Assembly (NCBI GenBank): GCA_023441625.1
Contig: JAEZOA010000073.1
Span: 1 to 42,537, forward strand
DNA from: Bacillota bacterium
GTDB lineage: Bacteria; Bacillota; Clostridia; Acetivibrionales; DSM-1351
Direction of reading: 5' to 3'
DNA length: 42,537 bases
Shown here: one piece after another, positions 1 to 8,112 of the stretch
Position numbering within the stretch: the first letter of the stretch is position 1
Layout of the letters: each line of letters opens with the position of its first letter
Made by a program: the position numbers and the translations under genes
The notes under the pieces: model-generated
Told to the model about the DNA's origin: nothing
The model's input: the letters and a program-made list of their open reading frames with translations, nothing else
The model's database searches: none

Positions 1-460
1 GGTGTGTGGTTTCTCCCACTGTTCATAGCTTCTGTGATAGGATATTTGATTTTCGCTGCTAGCTCTTGCTGCTGTTTTTTTCATTGCAGCGGGATACAAT
101 ACTGATTTTGAAATTTCAGTTACTTTAACTGCAGAGTCCTTTATGGGCGTCCCGTGCTCATATTTCCAAAGCTTTAGGTGTATTAGTATTTTCTTTATTG
201 TTTCTTCGTCCTCTATAAGAGCTATTATTTTCATCGTTCCATCGCAATGAGGACATTTCAGTGGATTTACATTGTATATTTTCTGTATAAGCCTTGCCCA
301 TGCTTTATTAAGCTTTTTCCTTGTTACGGCTGAAGTCTGATGATGCAGGCATTCTCCGGTATTTCCTCCTGTTTTCTTCATTTAACCACGGCTTTTGTTT
401 GAATAGTAGCCATAGTATCTTACCAACTGTTCTCCTCTGTTGGAATATGTGTTATCTGAC
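1..460 (-). pseudogene. IS91-like transposase C-terminal remnant (copy A)
   Basis: Reading the minus strand from about 460 to the window edge gives, across two lesions, the end of an IS91/IS801-type transposase. Recognisable pieces are HIP, NRGEQLVRYYGYYSNKSRG, then WARLIQKIYNVNPLKCPHC and MKIIALIEDEETIKKIL, ending LKLWKYEHG. The family normally has this zinc-binding CPxC segment and the MxIIxFIED block near its C terminus. There is a TAA at 382-384 between KSRG and MKKTGG, and a one-base frameshift near 440 between HIP and NRGEQ, so it is not functional. The N-terminal catalytic part is absent and the left end is cut by the window. A shorter copy lies at 10550-10638 in the same orientation. 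The family call rests on recalled motif similarity, not a search. Confidence 0.75.
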
Positions 461-551
461 TTTCTCTTTAATTATTTCAACTATTTAATTTTCCCTAAAA
501 AGATTATATCCATTATTGGATTTTTTTGTAATACGTTTCTGCTTTAGGACA

Positions 552-599
552 AATAAAAAGCCAGAAAGCTCTATGTATTTCGCATAATTCTTTCTGGCT
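552..599 (-). terminator. Rho-independent terminator of the ABC/SDR operon
   Basis: AGCCAGAAAG (559-568) and CTTTCTGGCT (590-599) form a perfect 10-bp stem with a 21-base loop. Read on the minus strand the stem is followed by CTTTTTATTT, a U-rich tail. It lies about 70 bases beyond the stop of the short-chain dehydrogenase. A smaller inverted repeat, GCTAATCTT/AAGATTAGC (654-662/672-680), wraps around that stop codon. Confidence 0.7.
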
Positions 600-665
600 A
601 TTATTTCATATCCTAGTGGACAATCACTGTCCATTCCCGCCTAGTCCCTCAAAGCTAATCTTTCC

Positions 666-1643
666 TTATTGAAGATTAGCCTTGGTCAATTCAACACTCA
701 TCTTCCATAGCTTCTCTGCAGCTGCCGAATCGATTGCCCACGGCCTGACGCCGGTATTCAAGATGCTGTCACCAGAAACCAGTTTAGCAATATTAACATC
801 TTCACAGTATAGTCCGCCCATATCATTCAGCTGCTCGCTAACCGCACACCATACACTTGTTGCCGCTCCCTGTTCAATCGTCTTTGCAAAATCCTTTTCC
901 ATCTTGATGGGATTGCCGTTTTTATCAACCATTGGCTTAGGTCCCTTTTCCGCTTCCGACAAATCTCTGGATAAACCGGTTGCGTTGACAGCACCTGGAT
1001 TGGCCGCAAAAGCGCGAACCCTATATTTCTTTCCTATCTGATCCAATGCAACAGAAAAAAGAATATTCGCCGTTTTCGATTGCGCATACGCCTTCCATTT
1101 ATCATATTCTTTATGTTCAAACATCGGATCTTCAAAATCGACTCCGCCAAGACGGTGTGCCCTTGATGCCAGGGTTACAACACGCGCGCCGCCAGCCTTT
1201 TTTAAAGCAGACCAAAGAGCTGTTGTCAATTGAAAATGGCCTAAATGGTTGGTAGAAAACTGCAACTCATACCCGCGCCCATCCCGCTTAAGAGGGATTC
1301 CCATGATACCGGCATTGTTGATGAGTATATCCAGCGGTCTGTTTGATTTTAAAAATTCACCAACAAAAATATCAATTGAATGCGGATCGGATAAATCAAT
1401 AGAATAAAGTTCAATATTCGGAATTCCCTTTAGCGCTTGGCTTGCTTTTTGATAATCCCGCACCAAGGCCAAGACAGTAGCTCCCGCATTTGAAAGCACA
1501 CGTGCTGTTTCCAACCCAATTCCGGAAGAACTTCCTGTCACAATGGCGATCTTGTTCTTCAAATTTATATTTTGTATAACCTCTTTAGCACGCGTCGTCT
1601 CGTCAAAACCTGATTGAATGGGTTTTTGTTTCGTATTGATCAT
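666..1643 (-). CDS. Short-chain dehydrogenase/reductase (SDR)
   Basis: NAD(P)-dependent oxidoreductase of the classical/extended SDR type, resembling retinol-dehydrogenase/WWOX-like bacterial SDRs. Using the ATG at 1643 (325 residues), the cofactor motif TGSSSGIG is at residues 36-43, NNAG at 109-112, the catalytic Ser at 160 and YAQSK with Tyr186 and Lys190. I chose this ATG because AAGGTGAGG lies five bases before it. The longer ORF to 1685 has no good RBS and only four bases separate it from the upstream gene. It is the last gene of the LacI-ABC operon, 45 bases after the FAD oxidoreductase, and is followed by a terminator. Its context suggests oxidation or reduction of the imported sugar or polyol; the substrate is not readable from sequence. 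Confidence 0.88.
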   Translation of the reverse strand: MINTKQKPIQSGFDETTRAKEVIQNINLKNKIAIVTGSSSGIGLETARVLSNAGATVLALVRDYQKASQALKGIPNIELYSIDLSDPHSIDIFVGEFLKSNRPLDILINNAGIMGIPLKRDGRGYELQFSTNHLGHFQLTTALWSALKKAGGARVVTLASRAHRLGGVDFEDPMFEHKEYDKWKAYAQSKTANILFSVALDQIGKKYRVRAFAANPGAVNATGLSRDLSEAEKGPKPMVDKNGNPIKMEKDFAKTIEQGAATSVWCAVSEQLNDMGGLYCEDVNIAKLVSGDSILNTGVRPWAIDSAAAEKLWKMSVELTKANLQ

Positions 1644-1688
1644 TTTTACCTCACCTTTATGTGCCAATTTGTTGAATAATCCCATCCT

Positions 1689-3035
1689 TTATGATAAAGC
1701 TAATATAGCTCCGTTTTTCGTAAGCGTCTCCTTTAGTTGCTTGATATCGACCTGATCAGGCATCAAATTGTTTTTAACAGCAAGGGCGGCTGCCGTTCCT
1801 GCCGCTTCTCCAACGCCCATACACGTCCCCATTATACGGGTTAATCCATAGATTTCAGTGTCAACAGAGATACATCTTCCGCTCATCATTAAACCTTTAA
1901 TGTCAGCACTTACAAGGCAGCCATACGGGATGCCAACTGCATGTTTAACAGGCTGCAGATATAGTTTTTCTGTTTCTGGTACATGGATATCAACGTTGTA
2001 TCCAGCCAAGGCGACTGAGTCATCAGGAATATCACAGTTTTTCAGAACTTCACTAGTCAGTGTTTTTATTCCAACGACTTTTCTACTTTCCCGGGACCCA
2101 AGCCAAGGTGATATTGATGAAAGGAAGCACTCTTCAAACCCGGGAGCATATTTACGGAAAAACAGCATAAGCTCTTTAATTTGGTTATGGCATTCAAACT
2201 CGGCTTGAATAACGCTTTCAACATCTGTGGTATCAATACCCAAAGAGCGCGTCGAATTAACCAATACCTCGCCCTTATTAGGCAGTGTTGTAAATATTAT
2301 GCGATCCCTGGGGATTGTTAAGTCTCCATTTTGCATCGCCTTTTCTATAAATTCATGAAAACCCGTAAATGCAAAACCTTTTGATCCAAAAAATTGTTCA
2401 TGTGTCTGCTGTACCCCATATGTGCTTGGTAACTTAGCAGTTTCAAAATTAGCTTCTAAATACTCCAGAAACTTCGGTATGTTGACATTTCCAACACTAA
2501 AGGATAATGATGGTGGCTGTAATTTTTCATTTTTAACGTATCCAGCTCCCGCAAAATAAGCCGCGCACGCATCACCCGTTGCATCAATAATAATATCCGC
2601 ATCAAAGCTTCGGACTTTCCCTCGGCTTAATACTTTTATTCCTTTTACAGCACCACTGTCAACTTTAACATCCATGAGTTCCGAATACAGAGATACGTCT
2701 ACCCCCGCTTCCTTGCACATTTCAAACGCAGCGATTCGAAACCAATTAGGGTTAATAATGGTCAGTGAGTTGTGTACAGGACACTGTATATGCCCCATGG
2801 TCCCGTTGACTTCTTCAAGATGATTAATAAACTCCTGTGGAATTCCACCCAAAACCCGGTTGCCTGCGCGGTCAATAAACCCCAGCAGCGGAAGGCTGGA
2901 GACAGCCAAACCACCGAGTATGGCACTTCTCTCAATAAGAAGCGTACTACATCCCATCCGAGATGCTGCAATAGCTGCAGGCAGGCCGCCCGGTCCTCCC
3001 CCAACCACTATAATGTCATATTTTTTCTTTTCCAT
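1689..3035 (-). CDS. FAD-dependent oxidoreductase (FAD_oxidored-like)
   Basis: A 448-residue flavoprotein. The N terminus carries a Rossmann dinucleotide-binding motif, VVGGGPGGLPAA (residues 10-21), followed by the acidic end of the second strand (LIERS). A second FAD-contacting block, IIDATGDACAAYFAG, lies near residue 150, and a C-terminal GRCISVDTEIYGLTRIMGTC segment closes the FAD site. This arrangement is typical of the FAD_oxidored (PF12831) family often found in clostridial sugar operons. The RBS GAGAGGG is seven bases before the ATG. It sits between the permease and SDR genes of the ABC operon, so oxidation of the imported carbohydrate or a derivative is a reasonable inference. There is no signal peptide and a cytoplasmic location is expected. 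Substrate unknown. Confidence 0.85.
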   Translation of the reverse strand: MEKKKYDIIVVGGGPGGLPAAIAASRMGCSTLLIERSAILGGLAVSSLPLLGFIDRAGNRVLGGIPQEFINHLEEVNGTMGHIQCPVHNSLTIINPNWFRIAAFEMCKEAGVDVSLYSELMDVKVDSGAVKGIKVLSRGKVRSFDADIIIDATGDACAAYFAGAGYVKNEKLQPPSLSFSVGNVNIPKFLEYLEANFETAKLPSTYGVQQTHEQFFGSKGFAFTGFHEFIEKAMQNGDLTIPRDRIIFTTLPNKGEVLVNSTRSLGIDTTDVESVIQAEFECHNQIKELMLFFRKYAPGFEECFLSSISPWLGSRESRKVVGIKTLTSEVLKNCDIPDDSVALAGYNVDIHVPETEKLYLQPVKHAVGIPYGCLVSADIKGLMMSGRCISVDTEIYGLTRIMGTCMGVGEAAGTAAALAVKNNLMPDQVDIKQLKETLTKNGAILALS

Positions 3036-3070
3036 GTTTTTGCCCTCTCTTTACATTGAAATAGTATTAA

Positions 3071-3943
3071 TTAGTCTTTTACAGCTCCAGCCGTTAAGCC
3101 TGAAATGAGTAATCTGCCCAAAAATGAGAAAACAATCAAAGTTGGTATAACGGCAATAGTTGCCGCAGCAGTAAGTGGTCCCCAATCTATGCCGAAGAAC
3201 CCCATATAGTTATAAATGCTAACTTGAATTGGATACAGATCTGGACTGCTTACCAATACGGAAGATACGACAAATTCATTCCATGCGCCCAGAAAAATAA
3301 ACAATGATGCACAAGCCAAGGCTGGTTTCAACAGCGGTAAAACAATTCCAAAAAGAATGTACCATTTACCTGCTCCATCAACTTTTGCCGCCTCATCAAT
3401 TTCTATAGGAACACTTTCCATTCCACCGATCATGACCCAAATGGCCATTGGTAAATTATAAGCAATATAGATGGCAGGAAGCGTGAACCAGTGATTCGTC
3501 AAGCCAAGTATTGAGAAAAATGTGTAGTTTGGCACAACCATTGCCGCACTGCCAATAGAAAGAGGAATCCCGCTCAGAACCAAGATGAAAAATATTTTTT
3601 TTCCTAAAAAATTAAATCTTCTCATTGCATATGCAGCAGTAAAGGATAAAAACAATCCAACGACTATTGAAATTGCACTATAAAACAAACTGTTCATAAC
3701 ACCAGATAAAAATGTACTTCCAAAAACTGTTCGGTAGTGTTCAAAGCTTACATCAAAGCTAATGAATTTCGGCGGATATGCAAGCACTTCTCTAATAGGT
3801 TTAAGTGATGTTAATGCGCCCCAAATAAATGGAGCCAAATTAACTACGAACAGAATAATAAATAAAACAATCTCAAAGGCTTTTAAAGCCTTTGTCCACA
3901 TATTCATAGATATGGTACTGTAATTATCTGATTTAAACCTCAT
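3071..3943 (-). CDS. Carbohydrate ABC transporter permease, MalG type
   Basis: A 290-residue inner-membrane permease with about six hydrophobic segments. The cytoplasmic EAA loop reads EIDEAAKVDGAGKW near residues 181-194, the coupling helix that contacts the ATPase. Length and C-terminal layout match the MalG half of CUT1 sugar importers. The start overlaps the end of the MalF-type gene by 11 bases, which suggests translational coupling. No ATP-binding subunit is encoded in the operon; in Firmicutes a shared MsmX-type ATPase encoded elsewhere commonly serves such importers, and that is an inference here. Confidence 0.93.
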   Translation of the reverse strand: MRFKSDNYSTISMNMWTKALKAFEIVLFIILFVVNLAPFIWGALTSLKPIREVLAYPPKFISFDVSFEHYRTVFGSTFLSGVMNSLFYSAISIVVGLFLSFTAAYAMRRFNFLGKKIFFILVLSGIPLSIGSAAMVVPNYTFFSILGLTNHWFTLPAIYIAYNLPMAIWVMIGGMESVPIEIDEAAKVDGAGKWYILFGIVLPLLKPALACASLFIFLGAWNEFVVSSVLVSSPDLYPIQVSIYNYMGFFGIDWGPLTAAATIAVIPTLIVFSFLGRLLISGLTAGAVKD

Positions 3944-4796
3944 AACGCACCGCCTTTACATAAATGGCTGATAAAATAACGGTAATAACAAATAGTATAA
4001 TCGATAGAGCGCTTGAAGTACCAAATTGATAGCTTTCAAAAGCAAGTCGATAAATCGGGATCGTGATAACGCTTGTCGATGTTCCTGGTCCTCCTCCAGT
4101 CAATGTTAAAGGAACGACCAGATTGTTTATATTTGATAATGTTAAAATAATTGTGGATAATAACAACGGTGTTTTCAGCATTGGGATACGGATATATCGG
4201 AGCATTTGCCAGCTGTTTGTCCCGTCAATTCTTGCAGCCTCTTCAGTAGATAGCGAGATACCTTTCAACCCCGACAACACATTGACCATTGCATAACCAA
4301 TCGTTCGCCAGGTACTCACGAATATAAGCATTACATTTGCCAAGAATGCATCACTTAACAACGGGAGTTTACCACCACCGAACAATGCAATAAAATAGTT
4401 TAATAGACCAAGATCTTCATTGAATATCCATTTCCATAACAATGCACCAACCACCTGAGAGGTGACCCAAGGAATTAAAACAATAAGCTGGACGCTGTAA
4501 GCGAGCCCTCTCTTGAGTTTGTGTATCCACAAAGCAAACGCGATACCCAAAACAAGCGAAAATACCAGACTGATTGCGCTTATATAGAAAGTTCGCCCTA
4601 ACGCTGCCATATAAGATGGATTTGAAAGTACTTTGATAAAATTATCAAATCCAACGAATTCCGTAAACTTCATATAATTTACTTTATACATGCTACAATA
4701 TATTGAATAACCCAGCGGCAACAATAAAACAAATACTATCACCAATGAGCTGGGGCCTATTAATAAATATGGGAACCATTTATCTGATTTCTTCAT
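3933..4796 (-). CDS. Carbohydrate ABC transporter permease, MalF type
   Basis: A 287-residue membrane permease of the CUT1 sugar importer class. It starts with a hydrophobic helix (residues 9-30) and has the EAA-loop motif EEAARIDGTNSW at residues 185-196. It pairs with the downstream MalG-type permease, whose start it overlaps. Two starts are possible: an in-frame GTG at 4808 preceded by AAGGAAGG, or the ATG at 4796 preceded by GTGAGG with six-base spacing; I prefer the ATG. The gene follows the binding-protein gene after a strong intercistronic hairpin (4838-4868), which probably sets a lower level of permease than of binding protein. Confidence 0.92.
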   Translation of the reverse strand: MKKSDKWFPYLLIGPSSLVIVFVLLLPLGYSIYCSMYKVNYMKFTEFVGFDNFIKVLSNPSYMAALGRTFYISAISLVFSLVLGIAFALWIHKLKRGLAYSVQLIVLIPWVTSQVVGALLWKWIFNEDLGLLNYFIALFGGGKLPLLSDAFLANVMLIFVSTWRTIGYAMVNVLSGLKGISLSTEEAARIDGTNSWQMLRYIRIPMLKTPLLLSTIILTLSNINNLVVPLTLTGGGPGTSTSVITIPIYRLAFESYQFGTSSALSIILFVITVILSAIYVKAVRYEV

Positions 4797-4837
4797 TATC
4801 TGCCTCACTCTGCCCTTCCTTAGTTACCATAGACTTT

Positions 4838-4868
4838 GATATGGGGTGAGGCAACTCCACCCCATATC
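4838..4868 (-). other. Intercistronic hairpin between binding-protein and permease genes
   Basis: GATATGGGGTG and CACCCCATATC form a perfect 11-bp stem with a nine-base loop between the binding-protein stop and the MalF start. No U-run follows, so it is more likely an mRNA-stabilising or partial-attenuation element than a full terminator. Such hairpins are common after the binding-protein gene in sugar ABC operons and give it a higher expression level. Confidence 0.65.
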
Positions 4869-4883
4869 CAGATCCATTTACAT

Positions 4884-6227
4884 TTAGTTGCCGGACCTTT
4901 CATTGAACTCATCTGCCGTCTTTTTCAGCGCATCTTCAACAGAGAGTTTTTCAACATAAGCATATTGCATAGCTCTGACAAAATCCGCGTTAATGCCACT
5001 GGTTGCAAAATTGGCGTTGTACAAAAGCGCATGATTTTCTTTAATATCAGCAGCAACCTTAAGGAATTTATGTTCAGGCAAGTCAAAATAAGCGTCACCT
5101 AAGGTAGTAAGAGTCGATTTTAGCAGAGGAACCTGTCCTCCTTCTGTTACCCATAATTTATCTACTTCGGGGCTGCATAACATCTCAACAAATTTTCCTG
5201 CTTGCTCTTTATGTTTACTGCCGGACCAAACGCCGACGTTCCAGCCAGATCCTATACCTTTCCCAACCTTACCATTTATATCAGGATAAGCCATAAGTCC
5301 AACATCATTAGGATCAAACGTAACCTGCGATCTGACTTTGTCTACCCGCGTGCTTCCGCCAAAAATCATTGCATACTTCCCTGCACAAAAATCCGCATAT
5401 ACTTCATCGGACGTTGACGAAATGGAGCTTGCGGGCATTACACCATATTTGTCAATTAAATCAATCTGAAACTGAAGTGCCTTAGCTCCCACATCGGTCG
5501 CCCAGTTCGCATGGCCTTTCTCATCAATAAAGTCACCATATTCAGTTAAGATGGCTGTCAGCAGATAGCAAAAGTCAGCGCCATCTTCACTGTATCCTGT
5601 ACCAATGCCCGAAACTTTCATTCCGGTCTTTGGGTCGGTATATGTAAGCGCTTGTGCTGCTTTAAGCAGATCATCCCAGGATTTAAAGTTGGGATCTATA
5701 CCTTTTTCTTTAAAGTAATTGGCGTTGTAAAGGAGTCCATGCTCATTTGGAAACAAATGAATCTGGTAATGTGCTTTATCAGTTGCTCCATATTGAAAAG
5801 TCGGCCCATCGATATCTTCAATCTGCTCTTGAGTCCAATCCTTCAGAAAGAGGTTCTCTAAGGGTTCTAAACTGCCCAATTTTATCGCTTCACCCAAATC
5901 TGATCCATTAACAAAAATGACATCCGGAGCATCTTTCGTCTGGCTGGCTGCAAAAAACTTTGCAGTCATTGTATCCCATTGTTGAGGCTCAACATTGACC
6001 TTGACATTGGGATACGCCTTCTCATACATGTCCATAGCTTCTTTAAGGACCTTGCTCCTACCATCCGTGGCTGTTGGATCAAGAAATGTCCATACGGTAA
6101 TAGCGACATTTTCACCTTTAGGTTGTGTCTCCCCTGCTGAATCCTTCGTCTGCGCAGCCGGCCCACACGCTGTCATCCCAATGATAGTCACAACAGCCAG
6201 CAATAAAACAAGTGTTCTTTTTAGCAT
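4884..6227 (-). CDS. Extracellular sugar-binding lipoprotein (family 1)
   Basis: A solute-binding protein for an ABC sugar importer, anchored to the outer face of the membrane. The N terminus is a lipoprotein signal peptide: positive MLKR, a hydrophobic stretch and the lipobox GMTAC with Cys21. A linker rich in Q, E, K and T follows, then a family-1 binding fold beginning AITVWTFLDPTATDGR. The mature length of about 427 residues is usual. I chose ATG 6227 because GGGAGG is eight bases upstream; the ATG at 6233 would be only two bases away. It is the first gene of the importer operon, behind operators at 6249-6266 and 6341-6354. Its ligand is unknown; carbohydrate is inferred from the family and the neighbouring LacI regulator. 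Confidence 0.93.
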   Translation of the reverse strand: MLKRTLVLLLAVVTIIGMTACGPAAQTKDSAGETQPKGENVAITVWTFLDPTATDGRSKVLKEAMDMYEKAYPNVKVNVEPQQWDTMTAKFFAASQTKDAPDVIFVNGSDLGEAIKLGSLEPLENLFLKDWTQEQIEDIDGPTFQYGATDKAHYQIHLFPNEHGLLYNANYFKEKGIDPNFKSWDDLLKAAQALTYTDPKTGMKVSGIGTGYSEDGADFCYLLTAILTEYGDFIDEKGHANWATDVGAKALQFQIDLIDKYGVMPASSISSTSDEVYADFCAGKYAMIFGGSTRVDKVRSQVTFDPNDVGLMAYPDINGKVGKGIGSGWNVGVWSGSKHKEQAGKFVEMLCSPEVDKLWVTEGGQVPLLKSTLTTLGDAYFDLPEHKFLKVAADIKENHALLYNANFATSGINADFVRAMQYAYVEKLSVEDALKKTADEFNERSGN

Positions 6228-6248
6228 TTTCATTTCCTCCCTAATTTT

Positions 6249-6266
6249 ATTCGGAACGTTCCGAAT
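6249..6266. promoter_or_regulatory. LacI-family operator O2, ABC operon
   Basis: ATTCGGAACGTTCCGAAT is an 18-bp perfect palindrome with the CG centre typical of LacI-family operators. It lies just upstream of the binding-protein RBS and overlaps the expected transcription start. A related site is at 6341-6354 and a degenerate one at 7443-7458 before the lacI-type gene. Confidence 0.85.
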
Positions 6267-6268
6267 TT

Positions 6269-6296
6269 ACTTTATTTTAACATTGAAGTAAATCAA
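6269..6296 (-). promoter_or_regulatory. Candidate promoter of the ABC operon
   Basis: On the minus strand TTGATT (6291-6296) and TAAAGT (6269-6274) are separated by 16 bases, placing the start site inside operator O2. The region also contains an 8-bp inverted repeat, AACATTGA/TCAATGTT (6279-6286/6293-6300), that covers the -35 box. The -10 match is weak, so this is a candidate only. Confidence 0.4.
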
Positions 6297-6340
6297 TGTT
6301 AGAATTAATTTAAATGAAAATTAGTTTTACGATGATAAAA

Positions 6341-6354
6341 TCGGAAGGTTCCGA
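6341..6354. promoter_or_regulatory. LacI-family operator O1, upstream site
   Basis: TCGGAAGGTTCCGA matches the O2 core with the two central bases changed from CG to GG. Its centre is 90 bp from the centre of O2, a distance compatible with looping by a tetramer or with a second site that closes the promoter from upstream. Confidence 0.7.
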
Positions 6355-6371
6355 ATTTATCGCAATAAATT

Positions 6372-7418
6372 TTACTTGGAAATCAGCCTTACAACACTCT
6401 TTCTCTCGATTAATGAGAACGGAACTATAACTTCTGTATTATCTCTTGTAGGAAAGTCTAATTTATTAAGCATAAGAACACATGCTTCGTGACCTAATCT
6501 GTTTTTATTTCTGCTTATTGTTGTCAAAGTTGGAGTCATAAACTCAGCCAAGGCACTATCTTCATAGCCAATAACAGAAACATCCTCAGGAATACGGATT
6601 CCCTTTTCATACATATAGCGGGCAGCTCCAACCGCAAGTACATCTGCCGCGAAGAAAGCAGCTGTAGGCTTTTCTGCCGCCATCTCCCAGATAAAACGAA
6701 AAGCTTCATATCCAGCTAGACCAGTAAACCGCGCATTTCTCACCAGCGTCTCGTCGTATTCTATATATGCGTCAGCCAATGCCATTTTATAACCTTTAAG
6801 TTTATCTGGTGTAGCCTGACTTAGAAAATCACCATTTATAAAGGCAATTCTCTTATGTCCATGATTAATCAAGTGCTGAACTGCCGTATAAGATGACTGT
6901 ACGTAATCATTTCGAACACAATCCGATACCGCACTTTTATTACCAACCGTCACAATATGTTCCACGTGCTTATGTAAATATTCAATATACTTTGCAGAAT
7001 GCATTGTTCCAATAACAAATAATCCTGCTACCCGACCCGAAGCAACAAATGAAGGTAATTCCAGTTCATTTTCTGATACTTGAACACGCTCATTTAATAG
7101 CCCATATTTTGTCTTTGATATTTCGTCTATAATTACTGATGCAATATCGAAATAAGTACTTTCATGTATCTGTTCAAAATAACCCTTTTGGTCAAGGTGT
7201 GGAAGATCATATACTAAATTTACAATACCAAGATTTAATTTGGTATTGGTGATCAATTCCCTGGCCGCTAAATTAGGCATATAACCAAGCTTTTTTATTG
7301 CCTGATAAATTCTTTCCCTAGTTTCTGTTTTGACTATATTCGGATTATGAATAGCTGCAGATACCGTCGTCTTAGATACGCCCGCTTCCACAGCGACATC
7401 TTTAATTGAAACTGACAT
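6372..7418 (-). CDS. LacI-family transcriptional regulator of the ABC operon
   Basis: A 348-residue LacI/GalR repressor. The N-terminal helix-turn-helix and hinge read IKDVAVEAGVSKTTVSAAIH (residues 4-23), followed by the GYMPNLAAREL hinge. The rest is a periplasmic-binding-protein-like effector domain with the usual PTAAFFAADVLAVGAARYM and DVSVIGYEDS blocks. It lies immediately upstream of the importer operon on the same strand. Matching operators flank its target promoter and a degenerate version (7443-7458) sits just downstream of its own consensus promoter, so it probably represses both and is released by the imported sugar or a derivative. The RBS is AAGGG about seven bases before the ATG. 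Confidence 0.93.
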   Translation of the reverse strand: MSVSIKDVAVEAGVSKTTVSAAIHNPNIVKTETRERIYQAIKKLGYMPNLAARELITNTKLNLGIVNLVYDLPHLDQKGYFEQIHESTYFDIASVIIDEISKTKYGLLNERVQVSENELELPSFVASGRVAGLFVIGTMHSAKYIEYLHKHVEHIVTVGNKSAVSDCVRNDYVQSSYTAVQHLINHGHKRIAFINGDFLSQATPDKLKGYKMALADAYIEYDETLVRNARFTGLAGYEAFRFIWEMAAEKPTAAFFAADVLAVGAARYMYEKGIRIPEDVSVIGYEDSALAEFMTPTLTTISRNKNRLGHEACVLMLNKLDFPTRDNTEVIVPFSLIERKSVVRLISK

Positions 7419-7442
7419 ATAAACCCTTCTTTCAACTTTCTA

Positions 7443-7491
7443 ATCTTACCGTTCCGATTTACATTATATCGTTTATGATGTATTGTGTCAA
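7443..7491 (-). promoter_or_regulatory. Promoter and operator of the lacI-type gene
   Basis: On the minus strand TTGACA (7486-7491) and TATAAT (7463-7468) are both perfect consensus boxes with 17-base spacing. Just downstream lies ATCGGAACGGTAAGAT (7443-7458), whose left half matches the operon operators exactly while the right half is degenerate. This fits weak autorepression. Confidence 0.8.
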
Positions 7492-7580
7492 TAATAATTA
7501 TTGTCTCTGCAATAAAAATATATTCCTCCAAAATATACCCATTTTAAGGTAATATTTGGCTTATTCTGCTGCTGTATTTC

Positions 7581-8017
7581 TCATATTATCGATTCTGTAT
7601 TTTGATCTACCATATATTTTCCGGTATCATGATTCAATCTGAATCTTGGCCAAGTTCCATTTAACGTATTTACTAACGCATCTGTCTTCAAGTTTTTACA
7701 GCATTGCAGTCTTGTGGTTTTTCCATCAGGGTAAGTATTCCGTCGTTCTAATTCCTCTTTGTTTTCGCCATAAATCATATCTAAATCCATTCCATCCCTA
7801 ACCTATCCCTATATTCAATCATTTCTGGAATTTTGAAGTGTGTGTCAATATGAATTAATGGAAAGGGAACATGTCCGAAGAAAGCTTTTTTTGTTAACCA
7901 CAGCAGAACAGTGCTATCCTTTCCGATTGACCATAGCATACAAAGATTCTTAAATTCACTATACGCTTCTCTTATAATATGAATACTTTTACTTTCCAAT
8001 TTATTTATACGATTCAA
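7581..8017 (-). pseudogene. cysD: CysD-like sulfate adenylyltransferase/PAPS-reductase fragment, frameshifted
   Basis: Two overlapping minus-strand frames together encode the N-terminal half of a CysD-type PP-loop protein. The first has KFKNLCMLWS-like sequence (here EFKNLCMLWSIGKDSTVLLW), with the PP-loop SIGKDS at residues 30-35, and continues to YRDRLGMEW. The second, from 7790, continues DLDMIYGENKEELE, then CCKNLKTDALVNTLNGTWP and DTGKYMVDQNTES. The frame change is near 7781-7790. The protein then stops where the family continues with the VGVRADEEGSRSKER block, so about half of the gene is missing. The first frame opens at TTG with a poor RBS. It is a broken gene by both frameshift and truncation; the family call is from recalled motifs. 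Confidence 0.75.
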
Positions 8018-8043
8018 ATTTTCACATCCATTAAAAATTTTAA

Positions 8044-8089
8044 AAAACAGTTTTTAAAAAGAGTATATAATTGGCTTATATACTCTTTT
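8044..8089 (-). terminator. Terminator after the 358-residue unknown gene
   Basis: AAAAGAGTATATA (8057-8069) and TATATACTCTTTT (8077-8089) form a perfect 13-bp stem with a seven-base loop. On the minus strand it is followed by T-rich sequence. It starts 24 bases after the stop at 8113 and separates this gene from the CysD-like remnant. Confidence 0.75.
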
Positions 8090-8112
8090 AGTAACTATTT
8101 TTTTATTAATTA

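Noticed and set aside
682..1255. Plus-strand ORFs opposite the SDR gene
   Set aside because: They are antisense to a gene with complete catalytic motifs and have no RBS or family resemblance.
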